NCBI RefSeq assembly: GCF_006438925.1
Contig: NZ_RCZA01000012.1
Location: 124,001-188,000 of the forward strand
Length of the DNA stretch: 64,000 bases
Direction of reading: 5' to 3'
Origin: Pseudomonas mandelii
Lineage (GTDB): Bacteria; Pseudomonadota; Gammaproteobacteria; Pseudomonadales; Pseudomonadaceae
Shown here: positions 8,556 through 16,785 of the stretch, one piece after another
Position numbering within the stretch: the first letter of the stretch is position 1
Layout: every line of letters begins with the position of its first letter
Program-made: the position numbers and the translations under genes
The notes under the pieces: model-generated
Seen by the model: the letters and a program-made list of their open reading frames with translations, nothing else
Databases searched by the model: none
What the model was told of the DNA's origin: nothing

Positions 8556-8648
8556 CTGTGGGAGTGAGCCTGCTCGCGATGACATTTATCCATTCGATAA
8601 ATTTGTTGCCTGACACGCCGCTATCGCGAGCAGGCTCGCTCCCACAGG
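8556..8648. repeat. REP doublet, TGTGGGAGCGAGCC type
   Basis: Inverted pair with CCTGTGGGAGTGAGCCTGCT at the left and its near-perfect complement ending at 8648 (one base differs in the left arm). It lies between the converging sbp and the minus-strand exported-protein gene. Confidence 0.85.
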
Positions 8649-8663
8649 GTTTGCGCCAAGCAG

Positions 8664-9293
8664 TTACATCGGCGGTGTCACACCATCCTTGCCGGCCGAA
8701 ATCGACTGAGCCGTCAGCGTCCCGTCGGCACTCTGCGTCACAAACGTCACGATCTTCACGCCCACCTTCAGCAAGCTGCGATCCCCCGGCATCAGATTGA
8801 CGATCGGCACATCCTCCGGCACCAGAATCTTCTGCTGGCCGCCCTTGTAGTTGACGGTCAAGACCCGGCCATTGCTGACCACCAGATCGCCCACGCTGCC
8901 ATTGGTCATGCTGCTGCCCTTGGCCAGATCGAAGGGCCGATGGCCATCGCCGCTGCCGGCCAGTTCCGGTGGGAAGACGTGGACTTCCAGTGCCTTGAGG
9001 GTTCCGTCCTCCTGCGGTATGGCAGCCGAACCGATGTAGCTGCCAGGTTTGATGTCTTCGATATTGGACAGGGTGACGGCGCGGACTTTGGTGTCTTTGG
9101 TCAGGTTGATGTCCACGTTTTCACCACTGTTGACGTGGACTTTCAGCACGTCGGGACTGACGCCGGTGATTTCGCCGCGAACGCCGATGCGCATGCCCGG
9201 CGCGTCGGCGGCCTGGGCGAGACCTGCCGTGAACAAGGTGATCAAGCTAATGGCTGAAGCGCCGCGAATCAGGTGACGGAACATCGCATTCAT
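8664..9293 (-). CDS. exported DUF5666-like protein of unknown function
   Basis: A 209-residue protein with a cleavable signal peptide (hydrophobic ISLITLFTAGLAQA ending near residue 28). The mature part is beta-rich, with RIGVRGEITGVSPDVLKVHV and TKVRAVTLSNIEDIKPGSYI, resembling the DUF5666 module of short OB-like repeats found in exported bacterial proteins; a second similar stretch (VGDLVVSNGRVLTVNY) follows. It is likely periplasmic. It is transcribed away from the MFS gene, with 235 bases between them that hold no other gene. I do not recognise a specific function. Confidence 0.75.
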   Translation of the reverse strand: MNAMFRHLIRGASAISLITLFTAGLAQAADAPGMRIGVRGEITGVSPDVLKVHVNSGENVDINLTKDTKVRAVTLSNIEDIKPGSYIGSAAIPQEDGTLKALEVHVFPPELAGSGDGHRPFDLAKGSSMTNGSVGDLVVSNGRVLTVNYKGGQQKILVPEDVPIVNLMPGDRSLLKVGVKIVTFVTQSADGTLTAQSISAGKDGVTPPM

Positions 9294-9528
9294 GGAAGTG
9301 CCTTCCGGTTATGAAACGTGAGGAGAGAACATAAGCACGCTATCGAACAGGATGTAAGTGAATGTATCATCGGACCTCAATGTTTTGACGCAAGGTTCCT
9401 CGACGGACATCACACACGTCCGTCACTCATTCCGCAAAGGAATGATTGCTATCACTCCAAGCCCCCTTCTGCCCATTCCGATAGCCCTTTAGCCTGCGCG
9501 CATTCTCTTTTGCTCAGCGAGACCCGTT

Positions 9529-10734
9529 ATGAACCCAGCTACCCAAGTGCCCCACGGCACCGCAACAATGACCCGAGGCATGGTGCTGCTGTTTGCCTTC
9601 TGCTGCGGCGCCATCGTTGCCAACATCTACTACGCGCAACCGATCATCGGCCTGATCGCGCCGGACATCGGCCTGACCAGCACCATGGCCAGCCTGATCG
9701 TTTCGCTGACCCAGATCGGTTATGCGTTGGGTTTGTTTTTCCTGGTGCCGCTGGGTGATTTGCTGGAAAACCGCCGATTGATGATCATCACTACCGTGGT
9801 GGCGATTGCCAGTCTATTGGGTGCAGCGTTCACCGATCAGCCAAACGTGTTTCTGCTGATTTCGTTGTTGGTGGGGTTCAGTTCGGTGTCGGTTCAGATC
9901 CTGATTCCACTGGCCGCGCACTTGGCACCGGAAGAGTCTCGCGGCCGTGTGGTCGGCGGGATCATGGGCGGTTTGCTGTTGGGGATTCTGTTGGCGCGAC
10001 CGGTGTCCAGCGTGGTGGCTGACCACTTCGGCTGGCGCGCGATGTTTGTGATTGCGGCGGTGTTGATGGCGGTAATCAGCATCGTGCTGGCGCTGACGAT
10101 TCCCAAGCGTCAGCCTGATCACAGCGCTTCTTATGGTCAGTTGCTGGGGTCTCTGTGGACCCTGTTGCGTCAACAACCGGTGTTGCGTCAGCGCGCGTTT
10201 TATCAGGGCTGCATGTTCGCCACGTTCAGCCTGTTCTGGACCGCCGTGCCGCTGGAACTGGCGCGCAATCATGGCTTGTCGCAAACCCAGATCGCGATCT
10301 TCGCCCTGGTCGGGGCCATCGGCGCCATCGCCGCCCCCATTGCCGGTCGACTGGCCGATGCCGGCCACACTCGCATTGCTTCACTGCTGGCCCTGCTGTT
10401 CGCCAGCCTGAGCTTCCTGCCCGCCTTCATCCACCCGGCCTACAGCGTCATCGGCCTCGCGGTCACCGGTGTGGTGCTCGACTTCTGCGTACAAATGAAC
10501 ATGGTCCTCGGCCAACGCGCGGTCTACGCCCTCGACGCCAAAAGCCGCAGCCGCCTGAATGCGCTGTACATGACCAGCATCTTCATCGGTGGTGCGTTTG
10601 GTTCTTCGGTGGCCAGTGCGGTGTATGAACACGGTGGCTGGTTGTGGATCGTGATTGTGGGCAGTGCGTTTCCGCTGCTGGCGTTGTTGCGGTTCTTGAG
10701 TGTCTCAGAGAAGCGTTCGTTGGCCACGGCTTAA
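9529..10734 (+). CDS. MFS transporter, DHA1-like
   Basis: A 401-residue major facilitator with about twelve hydrophobic helices. Family signs are IVANIYYAQPIIGLIAPD in helix 1, the loop between helices 2 and 3 (PLGDLLENRRLMI, the Gx3DxxxRR-like motif A), RPVSSVVADHFGWRAMFV in helices 5-6 and the repeat of motif A-like GRLADAGHTR in the second half. Proteins with this pattern are usually proton-driven exporters of drugs or small metabolites; the substrate cannot be told. It stands alone, divergent from the 8664 gene. Start ATG 9529 has only a weak upstream site. Confidence 0.88.
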   Translation: MNPATQVPHGTATMTRGMVLLFAFCCGAIVANIYYAQPIIGLIAPDIGLTSTMASLIVSLTQIGYALGLFFLVPLGDLLENRRLMIITTVVAIASLLGAAFTDQPNVFLLISLLVGFSSVSVQILIPLAAHLAPEESRGRVVGGIMGGLLLGILLARPVSSVVADHFGWRAMFVIAAVLMAVISIVLALTIPKRQPDHSASYGQLLGSLWTLLRQQPVLRQRAFYQGCMFATFSLFWTAVPLELARNHGLSQTQIAIFALVGAIGAIAAPIAGRLADAGHTRIASLLALLFASLSFLPAFIHPAYSVIGLAVTGVVLDFCVQMNMVLGQRAVYALDAKSRSRLNALYMTSIFIGGAFGSSVASAVYEHGGWLWIVIVGSAFPLLALLRFLSVSEKRSLATA

Positions 10735-10831
10735 GGCGCCAAACATTTTGCCGGATCGCCGCCCGGACAAGCCTCTCTCCTGCCAAGGGGTGCGGCTTGC
10801 CCGGATTGATGTGTAGCAGATTTTCCGCGCC

Positions 10832-11083
10832 TCAAATCTTCAACATCCCCCAACCTCTGCCTGCAAATTCCGGATTGTCCCGATGTTTGTTTACTGACGT
10901 TGGCAATGGGATCTGCAAACCTTCCGCTCGTATCTTTTGTAGCAAGGTCTGCACGATTTCGATGGCTGCGTCATACGCCTCCTCAAACGTAGCACCAGCG
11001 GTCACCGCACCCGGGATGTCAGGTATTTCAATACCGGGTGCAGTTCTCTCATCTCCCCACTCGATAATGATTGGATAGTGCAC
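10832..11083 (-). CDS. HicB-like antitoxin without a visible hicA
   Basis: An 83-residue HicB-fold protein. MHYPIIIEWGDE, the DIPGAVTAGATFEEAYDAAIE centre and the C-terminal amphipathic stretch match the small HicB antitoxins, which have a degenerate RNase H fold and neutralise the HicA mRNA interferase. The start is GTG, 13 bases after GGAGG. No hicA-like frame is seen in the 88 bases before the start or in the gap after the stop, so it is an orphan here. It faces a peroxiredoxin remnant, which suggests rearrangement. It could act as a solitary regulator or be a relic. Confidence 0.75.
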   Translation of the reverse strand: MHYPIIIEWGDERTAPGIEIPDIPGAVTAGATFEEAYDAAIEIVQTLLQKIRAEGLQIPLPTSVNKHRDNPEFAGRGWGMLKI

Positions 11084-11171
11084 AGCGGTTCCTCCAGCGA
11101 AGCATCAGCTTAATGAAGCGCCACTCGACCATAGATACCGGACAGGGTCAGTTCACGTTGTTTTTCAGGAT

Positions 11172-11297
11172 GTGAAAGCCCCCATTCCAGTGCGTTATGT
11201 TATCGGTCAGGATGGCTTGATCCGTTACGCCGAGGTCAACCCGGATTACACTCAGCGTCCTGAGCCTGACGCGATGCTGGATGCGATTCGCGGCTGA
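11172..11297 (+). pseudogene. 3' remnant of a peroxiredoxin-like (AhpC/TSA) gene
   Basis: A 41-codon in-frame stretch ending at TGA 11295-11297, too short for a normal ORF call. It reads ...PIPVRYVIGQDGLIRYAEV followed by NPDYTQRPEPDAMLDAIRG. This matches the end of the redoxin fold (PxPxxYVIxxDGxIRxAxV) in peroxiredoxin-like proteins, whose C-termini often carry VDPDYTxRPEP. The catalytic cysteine region and the rest of the fold are absent: upstream sequence is out of register and runs into the orphan hicB. The SDR and LysR genes follow directly. The family match is from recognition of the motif, not a search. Confidence 0.65.
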
Positions 11298-11347
11298 ACA
11301 GATCAAATGACGCCTGACCCGCGGCATGTTCTTTCAAGGAGTGTGCA

Positions 11348-12067
11348 ATGACCCGACGTACCTTTCTCATCACCGGTGCCAGCAAAGGCATCGGCCGCGC
11401 GGTCGCCGAGCACCTGGACCGCGCGGGTCATCGGGTGGTCGGAATCGCCCGATCGCCCGACCTGAGCTTTCCCGGCATTCTGTTTCCGCTGGATCTGAGC
11501 GACAGGGCACTGACTCAGGAAGTGCTGGCGGATCTGGCCAGGACTTATGAGTTCGACGGGCTGGTGAATAACGTCGGTCTGGTGCGCCCGCAGGTACTGG
11601 GCGAAATCGACCTCGACACGTTCGACGATGTGATGCGGGTCAACCTGCATTCGGCCTTACAAGCTACTCAGGCACTGCTGCCGAACATGCGCGCCAAGGC
11701 CTGGGGTCGGGTGGTCAATATTTCCAGCCTGACCGTGCTGGGTATCACGCAGCGCACTGCATACGCCGCGGCCAAAGCGGCGTTAATCAGCTTCACGCGA
11801 TCCTGGGCGCTGGAACTGGCGCAAACCGGCGTGACGGTAAACGCCGTGGCCCCGGGCCCGACCGAAACCGAACTATTTCGCGCCAACAACCCGCCAGGCA
11901 GTGAGGGTGAAGCGCGTTATCTGGCCGGTGTACCGATGGGTCGGTTGGGGCAGCCGCAAGAGATCGCTGCGGCGATTGCGTTTTTGTTGTCCGAGCAGAG
12001 CGGGTTTATCACCGGGCAAACCTTGTTTGTCGACGGTGGGTCTTCGATAGGCAAAGCGGCTTTCTGA
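11348..12067 (+). CDS. SDR family oxidoreductase
   Basis: A 239-residue classical short-chain dehydrogenase/reductase, cytoplasmic and NAD(P)-dependent. The cofactor motif TGASKGIG is at residues 9-16, NNVG (a common variant of NNAG) near residue 77, the catalytic serine in VVNISSL and YAAAK (YxxxK) near residue 139, and a C-terminal ITGQTLFVDGG typical of 3-oxoacyl-reductase-like members. An AAGGAG site precedes the ATG. It lies 30 bases before a LysR gene on the same strand, so the two probably share a transcript. The substrate is unknown. Confidence 0.9.
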   Translation: MTRRTFLITGASKGIGRAVAEHLDRAGHRVVGIARSPDLSFPGILFPLDLSDRALTQEVLADLARTYEFDGLVNNVGLVRPQVLGEIDLDTFDDVMRVNLHSALQATQALLPNMRAKAWGRVVNISSLTVLGITQRTAYAAAKAALISFTRSWALELAQTGVTVNAVAPGPTETELFRANNPPGSEGEARYLAGVPMGRLGQPQEIAAAIAFLLSEQSGFITGQTLFVDGGSSIGKAAF

Positions 12068-12097
12068 GCTGAACATTGATCAAAACAAGGACTGTAG

Positions 12098-12985
12098 ATG
12101 GATCGCCTCGCCGCAATGGAAACTTTCGTCTACGTGGTGGAAACCGGCTCCTTTTCCGCCGCTGCCCGGCGCTTGAATATCGGCCAGCCCGCCGTCTCGA
12201 AAGCTATCGCGCATTTGGAGGCGCGCCTCGCGGTCAGGCTGCTGTTGCGCTCGACCCGAGGCCTGACACCCACCGAAGCTGGCCTGGCCTTTTTCGAACG
12301 GTCCAAGCGTGCCATCGAAGAAGCGGACGAGGCTGACAATGCCGCTCGCGGTGCCGCCAGCGGCCTGACCGGCAACCTGCGTATCTGCGCTGCCGTGACC
12401 TTTGGCCGACTGCACATCGTTCCGCACCTCGGGCCCTTCCTCGATCAGAACCCGGACTTGAACATCGATTTGATGCTGGACGATCGCAACGTCAATCTGG
12501 TGGAAGAAGGCGTCGACATCGCCCTGCGCATGGGCGCCTTGAGCGACTCCGGCCTCACCGCCCGCAAGATCGCCGAGTGTCGGCGCATGGTGCTGGGCAC
12601 GCCCGCCTATTTCGAAAAACATGGCGACCCCACCTGCCCAGCCGATTTGAGTAAACACCAAGCAGTCATCTACACCTTGGGCGGTGGTGCCAGTTGGCAA
12701 TTCCGCAACGGTACAGATGATCAGTCAGTCACCATCAGCGGGCGAATCCGCGTCAACGCCGCCGAAGGTCTGCGTGCAGCCGTGCTCGCCCATCAAGGGC
12801 TGACCATGGCATCCGAATGGATGTTTGCACCGGAACTGGCCAACGGCGCGGTCAGGGAAGTAATGAAGGATTGGACGTTGCCGAATCAGGACCTTTGGGC
12901 GGTGTTTCCCACGGGCAAAATGGCCAGTGCAAAGGCTCGGGCGTTTGTGGAGTATGTGCAGGGGTTGCTGGCCAAGGAGGCCTGA
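12098..12985 (+). CDS. LysR family transcriptional regulator
   Basis: A 295-residue LysR regulator. The N-terminal winged helix-turn-helix covers residues 1-60 (FVYVVETGSFSAAARRLNIG then QPAVSKAIAHLE); the co-inducer domain follows, with ALRMGALSDSGLTARKI and AECRRMVLGTP typical of the CrgA/DsdC-like branch. It has an AAGGA site before ATG 12098. In many bacteria such regulators control an adjacent SDR or peroxiredoxin; here the SDR is directly upstream and a peroxiredoxin remnant precedes it, so its target set may have lost a member. Confidence 0.9.
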   Translation: MDRLAAMETFVYVVETGSFSAAARRLNIGQPAVSKAIAHLEARLAVRLLLRSTRGLTPTEAGLAFFERSKRAIEEADEADNAARGAASGLTGNLRICAAVTFGRLHIVPHLGPFLDQNPDLNIDLMLDDRNVNLVEEGVDIALRMGALSDSGLTARKIAECRRMVLGTPAYFEKHGDPTCPADLSKHQAVIYTLGGGASWQFRNGTDDQSVTISGRIRVNAAEGLRAAVLAHQGLTMASEWMFAPELANGAVREVMKDWTLPNQDLWAVFPTGKMASAKARAFVEYVQGLLAKEA

Positions 12986-13068
12986 AACCTATTCGTTTCG
13001 TTTATTGCGATTTTCGTTTGATTCGAATAGCCTTCCAGCATTGTTTCTTCAGAATGTCGGAAACCATC

Positions 13069-13536
13069 ATGTCGCCAGTCATCCAACCACCGATCAATCT
13101 ACCCATGGAGCGCGAAGTACAGGCTGCTATCGAAGGCCAACGCGCTCTGGCTGCCTACCTCGCCACTCAATTCGAAACTCAGCACATCCAGATCTTCGAC
13201 GAGCAGAATGAAGCTCATACTGTCGAATTACCCACCTCAGCCCTCAGGTTGCTGGTCGACATTCTGGCTGAGCTAGCCGCGGGCAACGCCGTCAAAGTGG
13301 TCCCGGTTCACGCCGAATTGACCACCCAGGAAGCCGCCGACCTGCTTAACGTCTCACGTCCGCACCTGATCAAACTGCTGGAATCCGGCGAGTTGTCCTA
13401 CCACAAAACCGGCAAGCACCGACGTGTGCGCTTTGCCGATTTGATGGACTATAAAAACCGGCGCGACACTGCCAGCGAGCAAGCAATGACGCTTCTCGCT
13501 GAGCAGGCACAAGCGTTAAGGACAGGATACGAGTGA
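13069..13536 (+). CDS. helix-turn-helix (excisionase-family) antitoxin
   Basis: A 155-residue protein with a MerR/excisionase-like helix-turn-helix in the C-terminal half: TTQEAADLLNVSRPHLIKLL, then GKHRRVRFADLMDYKNRR. The N-terminal part is acidic and mostly helical. Proteins of this type are antitoxins of PIN-domain toxins and are followed by the toxin gene, as here; the stop overlaps the toxin start (GTGA, 13533-13536). The frame stays open leftwards into lysR, but ATG 13069 fits the usual length and has CGGA upstream; ATG 13054 is an alternative. It probably also represses its own operon. Confidence 0.8.
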   Translation: MSPVIQPPINLPMEREVQAAIEGQRALAAYLATQFETQHIQIFDEQNEAHTVELPTSALRLLVDILAELAAGNAVKVVPVHAELTTQEAADLLNVSRPHLIKLLESGELSYHKTGKHRRVRFADLMDYKNRRDTASEQAMTLLAEQAQALRTGYE

Positions 13537-14108
13537 GGCACTCCTCTTTTACCGCTCTATATGACGCATGTGTTCTTTACCCCGCGCCCCTGAGAGATTT
13601 TCTGATGTGGCTCGCGCTTTCCTGACGTTTTAGAGCGAAATGGTCGTTGGAGATACACAACGAATGGAAACGCAATCTCCTGAAAAACCGTCCGGATCTA
13701 ACCGTCGAGCAACTGGATCGCACGTCCGAACTGATGGATCAGGGATTACCCGACGCTTGTGTCACAGGATACGAAGACCTGATCGAAGGGCTGATGCTGC
13801 CAGATATCGATGATCGACATGTGCTGGCAGCCGCCATTCGCTGTAACGCCAGCGTCATCGTCACGTTCAATCAGAGAGACTTCCCCGGTGAAGCATTGGG
13901 CCCTTTCGGTATCGAGGCTCAGCATCCTGACGAGTTCGTCGACAACCTCTTCAACCTCGACCCGGCGGCAGTGATCGCGGCGGCGCAACGCCAACGCAAG
14001 CAACTGAAAATGCCACCGATGAATGTCAGCAGCTATCTTGATCTTCTGTTGCGCCAAGGCCTGGTTCAGTCGAGCAAGGCATTGACCGAATACCGCGCCA
14101 TTCTCTAA
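13533..14108 (+). pseudogene. PIN-domain toxin broken by an in-frame TGA
   Basis: Reading from GTG 13533, which overlaps the antitoxin stop, gives SFTALYDACVLYPAPLRDFL, then MWLALS, a TGA at 13623-13625, and the same frame continues RFRAKWSLEIHNEWKR to the stop at 14106-14108. The aspartate in LYDACVLYP is the first catalytic acid of PIN ribonucleases; later acids lie in DIDDRHVLAAAI and TFNQRDFP. With TGA read as one codon, the protein is 191 residues with the normal layout, so this is a nonsense change at codon 31 (for example GGA to TGA), not a frameshift. The downstream TTG frame (13647) lacks the first aspartate and is unlikely to be active. Confidence 0.8.
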
Positions 14109-14134
14109 ACGACTTTCTCAGACTCTAAAAAGCA

Positions 14135-14160
14135 AAACGGCGATCCAAGGATCGCCGTTT
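14135..14160. terminator. bidirectional terminator between toxin relic and ccm operon
   Basis: AAACGGCGATCC and GGATCGCCGTTT form a perfect 12-base inverted repeat, with A-rich sequence on the left and T-rich on the right, so it can end both the plus-strand toxin transcript and the minus-strand ccm transcript. Confidence 0.85.
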
Positions 14161-14164
14161 CTGT

Positions 14165-14569
14165 TTACTGCCCGAATTGTCGTCCCAACCCGCCCGGCAC
14201 GCCATGGATGTCGGTCTCTTCCCATGGCCCGTCCGGGCTGATCGATCGGCTCCAGCCGTTGTCCCAGCGATAGTACGTGCGCTGGCGGTAGAAGGTGTTG
14301 GTCTGATCATCGAGTACGTACACGCCGAGCTTGGCATCCCAATGGCTGTTGCCTCCCGGTGGCGGCGCGAAGCTCGCGGAGGTGCGTGGCAGCGGTTTGG
14401 CGGGCTTGGCCGGAATGCTCGGCTTGCCCGGTGTCGGTGTCGGGGACGGCGTCGGACGCGGCTGCGACGGCGGAATCGGTGGCAGCCGTTCAGGCTGCTG
14501 CGGTTGGACCACGCAAGCGCTTAACCCCAAAACCATACTGAGCAGGGTGATACGAGCGATGACGGTCAT
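14165..14569 (-). CDS. small lipoprotein at the end of the ccm operon
   Basis: A 134-residue predicted lipoprotein: MTVIARITLLSMVLGLSAC gives a signal peptide and LSAC lipobox near residue 19. A proline-rich linker (PPIPPSQPRPTPSPTPTPGK) follows, then a compact domain with HWDAKLGVYVLDDQTNTFYR and YYRWDNGWSRS. AGGA precedes ATG 14569; a longer form from ATG 14587, which overlaps the ccmI stop, is possible. It follows ccmI by 14 bases and shares its transcript, ending at the terminator at 14135. The function is unknown, and a role in cytochrome c maturation is only suggested by position. Confidence 0.75.
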   Translation of the reverse strand: MTVIARITLLSMVLGLSACVVQPQQPERLPPIPPSQPRPTPSPTPTPGKPSIPAKPAKPLPRTSASFAPPPGGNSHWDAKLGVYVLDDQTNTFYRQRTYYRWDNGWSRSISPDGPWEETDIHGVPGGLGRQFGQ

Positions 14570-14583
14570 AGTGGCGTTTCCTG

Positions 14584-15786
14584 TCATTTGTCCGGGCTGT
14601 CGATGGTCAGTGTTTGCTGCGTCGTGGTGCTGCTGGCCAGAGGCTGGCTGCGACCGATCCATTCGCCGGCAGTGGGTTGGCCGGCGCGGGAGATGCGCGC
14701 AACCAGTTGGACTTCAGGGAAGTTCGACAGTTTCAACTGCGGCATCATTGCGTCGGCGTCGCCCAGCTCGACGGTCGCCGGCAAGTCGGCCACGGTCAGG
14801 CGCTTGGCGGCCAATGGCGCAGGAGGCCCTGCGGTGGCGCGGGCGAAGATGAATACGCTGTCGCCCGGCTGGACCTTGGCTTTCAGCTCTGGTGCCAGAT
14901 CCACTCGCACCTTGAGCAGTGCCGCCACCTTGGCGGCGGGCGCCTGGGCCACCTTGCCGCCGCTGGCTTCGAGTTTCTCGGTAGCCCGAGTAATGCCGCC
15001 TTGCAGCGCGGCGCGGGAACTGTCCTCCGGTGGCAGTTGCACCAGCAGGCGATTCCAGTAGTCGATGGCGTCCTGATAACGCTGGCTTTCAAAGGCAGCA
15101 ATACCGAGCAAGCCAAGACTGGTGACTTCTTTCGGATCGGCTTTGAGTGCTTCATCGGTCAGGGCCTGAACCTTGTCAGACCACTTCTTGCCGTCGGCGA
15201 AGTACTGGGCCTGCGCCCATTGGCCCAACAGCTCCGGCTGACGACCGGCGAGGGTCACCGTGCGTTCGAAGATCTTCGCCGCATCGCCAGGGCGATCCTG
15301 AGCCATGTAAGTGCGACCGAGGAAATACAGGCCTTCAGCCGAATCCGGCTGAGCCGCGACCGCGCGCTCCAGGCGACGGGTCATCTCTTCCATCGACTGT
15401 GGCGCCTGGGAGAACTCACGGGTCAGTTCGACCTTGTCGCTCGCCCCAAAATGCAGATACAGGCCAAGACCCAGCACCGGCACCAGAATCGCCGCCAGCA
15501 AGGGCCACGGTTTGCCCAGGCGGGACACGCGTGGCGCCTCGACGCCTTCAGTGTCGGCGAGCAATTCACGGGCGGCTTCGGCGCGACCGGTGTCCATTTG
15601 CGTGGCGTCGAGAACGCCCTCTTCCTGCTGAGTCTGCAACTCAGCCACGCGCTCCTGATACAGCGCGACGTTCAGGGCCGTACGATCCTCTTCAAGCTGG
15701 GCGCGACGACCACGCAGGACGGGAATCAGCAGAAAACTCAGGGCAACCAGAAGTAGCAGACCTGCAGCGAGCCAGAAATCAATCAT
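14584..15786 (-). CDS. ccmI: cytochrome c maturation protein CcmI (CycH)
   Basis: A 400-residue protein that presents apocytochrome c to the CcmF/CcmH ligation complex. MIDFWLAAGLLLLVALSFLLIPVL is the first membrane helix; a cytoplasmic loop with coiled-coil character (ALYQERVAELQTQQEEG) and a second helix (LLAAILVPVLGLGLYL near residue 100) follow, then periplasmic TPR-like repeats (AEGLYFLGRTYMAQDRPGDA) and a beta-rich C-terminal domain. Start ATG 15786 overlaps the ccmH stop by eight bases. Confidence 0.92.
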   Translation of the reverse strand: MIDFWLAAGLLLLVALSFLLIPVLRGRRAQLEEDRTALNVALYQERVAELQTQQEEGVLDATQMDTGRAEAARELLADTEGVEAPRVSRLGKPWPLLAAILVPVLGLGLYLHFGASDKVELTREFSQAPQSMEEMTRRLERAVAAQPDSAEGLYFLGRTYMAQDRPGDAAKIFERTVTLAGRQPELLGQWAQAQYFADGKKWSDKVQALTDEALKADPKEVTSLGLLGIAAFESQRYQDAIDYWNRLLVQLPPEDSSRAALQGGITRATEKLEASGGKVAQAPAAKVAALLKVRVDLAPELKAKVQPGDSVFIFARATAGPPAPLAAKRLTVADLPATVELGDADAMMPQLKLSNFPEVQLVARISRAGQPTAGEWIGRSQPLASSTTTQQTLTIDSPDK

Positions 15787-16252
15787 TCTTGGTTTTATCC
15801 AACAGGTGGTCGAGGCGCTCACGCTCCTCGGCGGAAAGCTCATCCTTGGTGTCAGCGCGTTGCACGCGACGACGGCGGACGATCACGGCGATGATCAAAA
15901 AACCGCCCAGCAGCAGGCCGGCAGGGCCGAACCAGAGCACAGCAGTCTTGGCGTTCAGAGCGGGTTTGTAGCGGACGAAATCACCGTAGCGGTCGACCAT
16001 GAAATCGATGATCTGCTGGTTGTCCTTGCCCTCGCCGAGCATGCGAAAAATCTCTTTGCGCAGGTCAGCGGCGATCGGTGCATTGGAATCGGCAATGTCT
16101 TGATTCTGACACTTGGGGCAACGCAGCTCTTTGGTCAGCTCGCGAAAACGCTCGCGATCACCTTCTTTGGCGAACTCGTAGGTGTCGATGGCCGCGTGCG
16201 CCACGCCGGCCATGCTCAAACCCAATACCGCGGCGGCTATCCAGCGCTTCAT
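15779..16252 (-). CDS. ccmH: cytochrome c maturation thioredoxin-like protein CcmH
   Basis: A 157-residue inner-membrane-anchored protein with a signal peptide (MKRWIAAAVLGLSMAGVAHA) and the redox motif LRCPKCQNQ near residue 43, whose cysteines keep the CXXCH cysteines of apocytochrome c reduced. DLRKEIFRMLGEGKDNQQII and VDRYGDFVRYKP are characteristic of the family, followed by one membrane helix (LWFGPAGLLLGGFLIIAVIV) and a charged tail. The start overlaps the ccmG stop (ATGA). It is the short CcmH form; CcmI is a separate gene here. Confidence 0.95.
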   Translation of the reverse strand: MKRWIAAAVLGLSMAGVAHAAIDTYEFAKEGDRERFRELTKELRCPKCQNQDIADSNAPIAADLRKEIFRMLGEGKDNQQIIDFMVDRYGDFVRYKPALNAKTAVLWFGPAGLLLGGFLIIAVIVRRRRVQRADTKDELSAEERERLDHLLDKTKND

Positions 16253-16785
16253 GGCTTGGCCTCATCAACCAGCGCCTGATATTTGGCCGCCAGTTTTTCG
16301 CGCCAGACCTGTTCGTCGATCACACCAACGAACTTGTCGCGGATGATGCCCTTGGCATCAATGAAGAAGGTTTCCGGAGCGCCGTACACACCCAGGTTCA
16401 AACCCAAAGTGCCTTCATCGTCACGGATGTCCAGCTGGTACGGGTTGTGGAATTCCACCAGCCACTTCAAGGCGTCAGCATTGACGTCCTTGTAGTTGAT
16501 GCCGTAGATCACCACGCCCTTCTCGGCCAGTTTATTCAGCACCGGGTGCTCGACCCGGCAAGAAATGCACCAGGTGCCCCAGACATTAACCAGTGCCGGT
16601 TTACCCAGAATGTCGGCCTTGGTCAGGGTCTTGTCGCCCTGCACGGCCGGCAGGGAAAACTCCGGGAATGGCTTGTTGATCATCGCCGAAGGCAACTCGG
16701 CCGGGTCCAGGTACAGACCGCGGTAAAGGAAAACAGCCACCACCAGAAAAACCACCAACGGCAACAGCATCAACCAACGTCTCAT
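16249..16785 (-). CDS. ccmG: thiol:disulfide interchange protein CcmG (DsbE)
   Basis: A 178-residue membrane-anchored periplasmic thioredoxin. An N-terminal anchor (LMLLPLVVFLVVAVFLY) is followed by PFPEFSLPAV and the active site WGTWCISCRVEHP (WCxxC) near residue 70. The family's GVYGAPETFFID, with the cis-proline, is near residue 133. It passes reductant from CcdA/DsbD-type proteins to CcmH. The start overlaps the ccmF stop by four bases (ATGA) and its stop overlaps ccmH. Confidence 0.95.
   Translation of the reverse strand: MRRWLMLLPLVVFLVVAVFLYRGLYLDPAELPSAMINKPFPEFSLPAVQGDKTLTKADILGKPALVNVWGTWCISCRVEHPVLNKLAEKGVVIYGINYKDVNADALKWLVEFHNPYQLDIRDDEGTLGLNLGVYGAPETFFIDAKGIIRDKFVGVIDEQVWREKLAAKYQALVDEAKP

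Noticed and set aside
11084..11171. Search for hicA upstream of the HicB gene
   Set aside because: The minus-strand frames give only short, unrelated peptides; the lysine/histidine-containing HicA core (GSHHxxxxP) is absent.
12817..13068. Long 5' extension of the antitoxin frame into lysR
   Set aside because: The extension lies in the 3' end of lysR, has no family similarity, and internal ATG starts give the normal antitoxin length.
13647..14108. Separate gene starting at TTG 13647
   Set aside because: The frame continues a PIN protein that starts at 13533 and is cut by TGA; starting here would lose the first catalytic aspartate.
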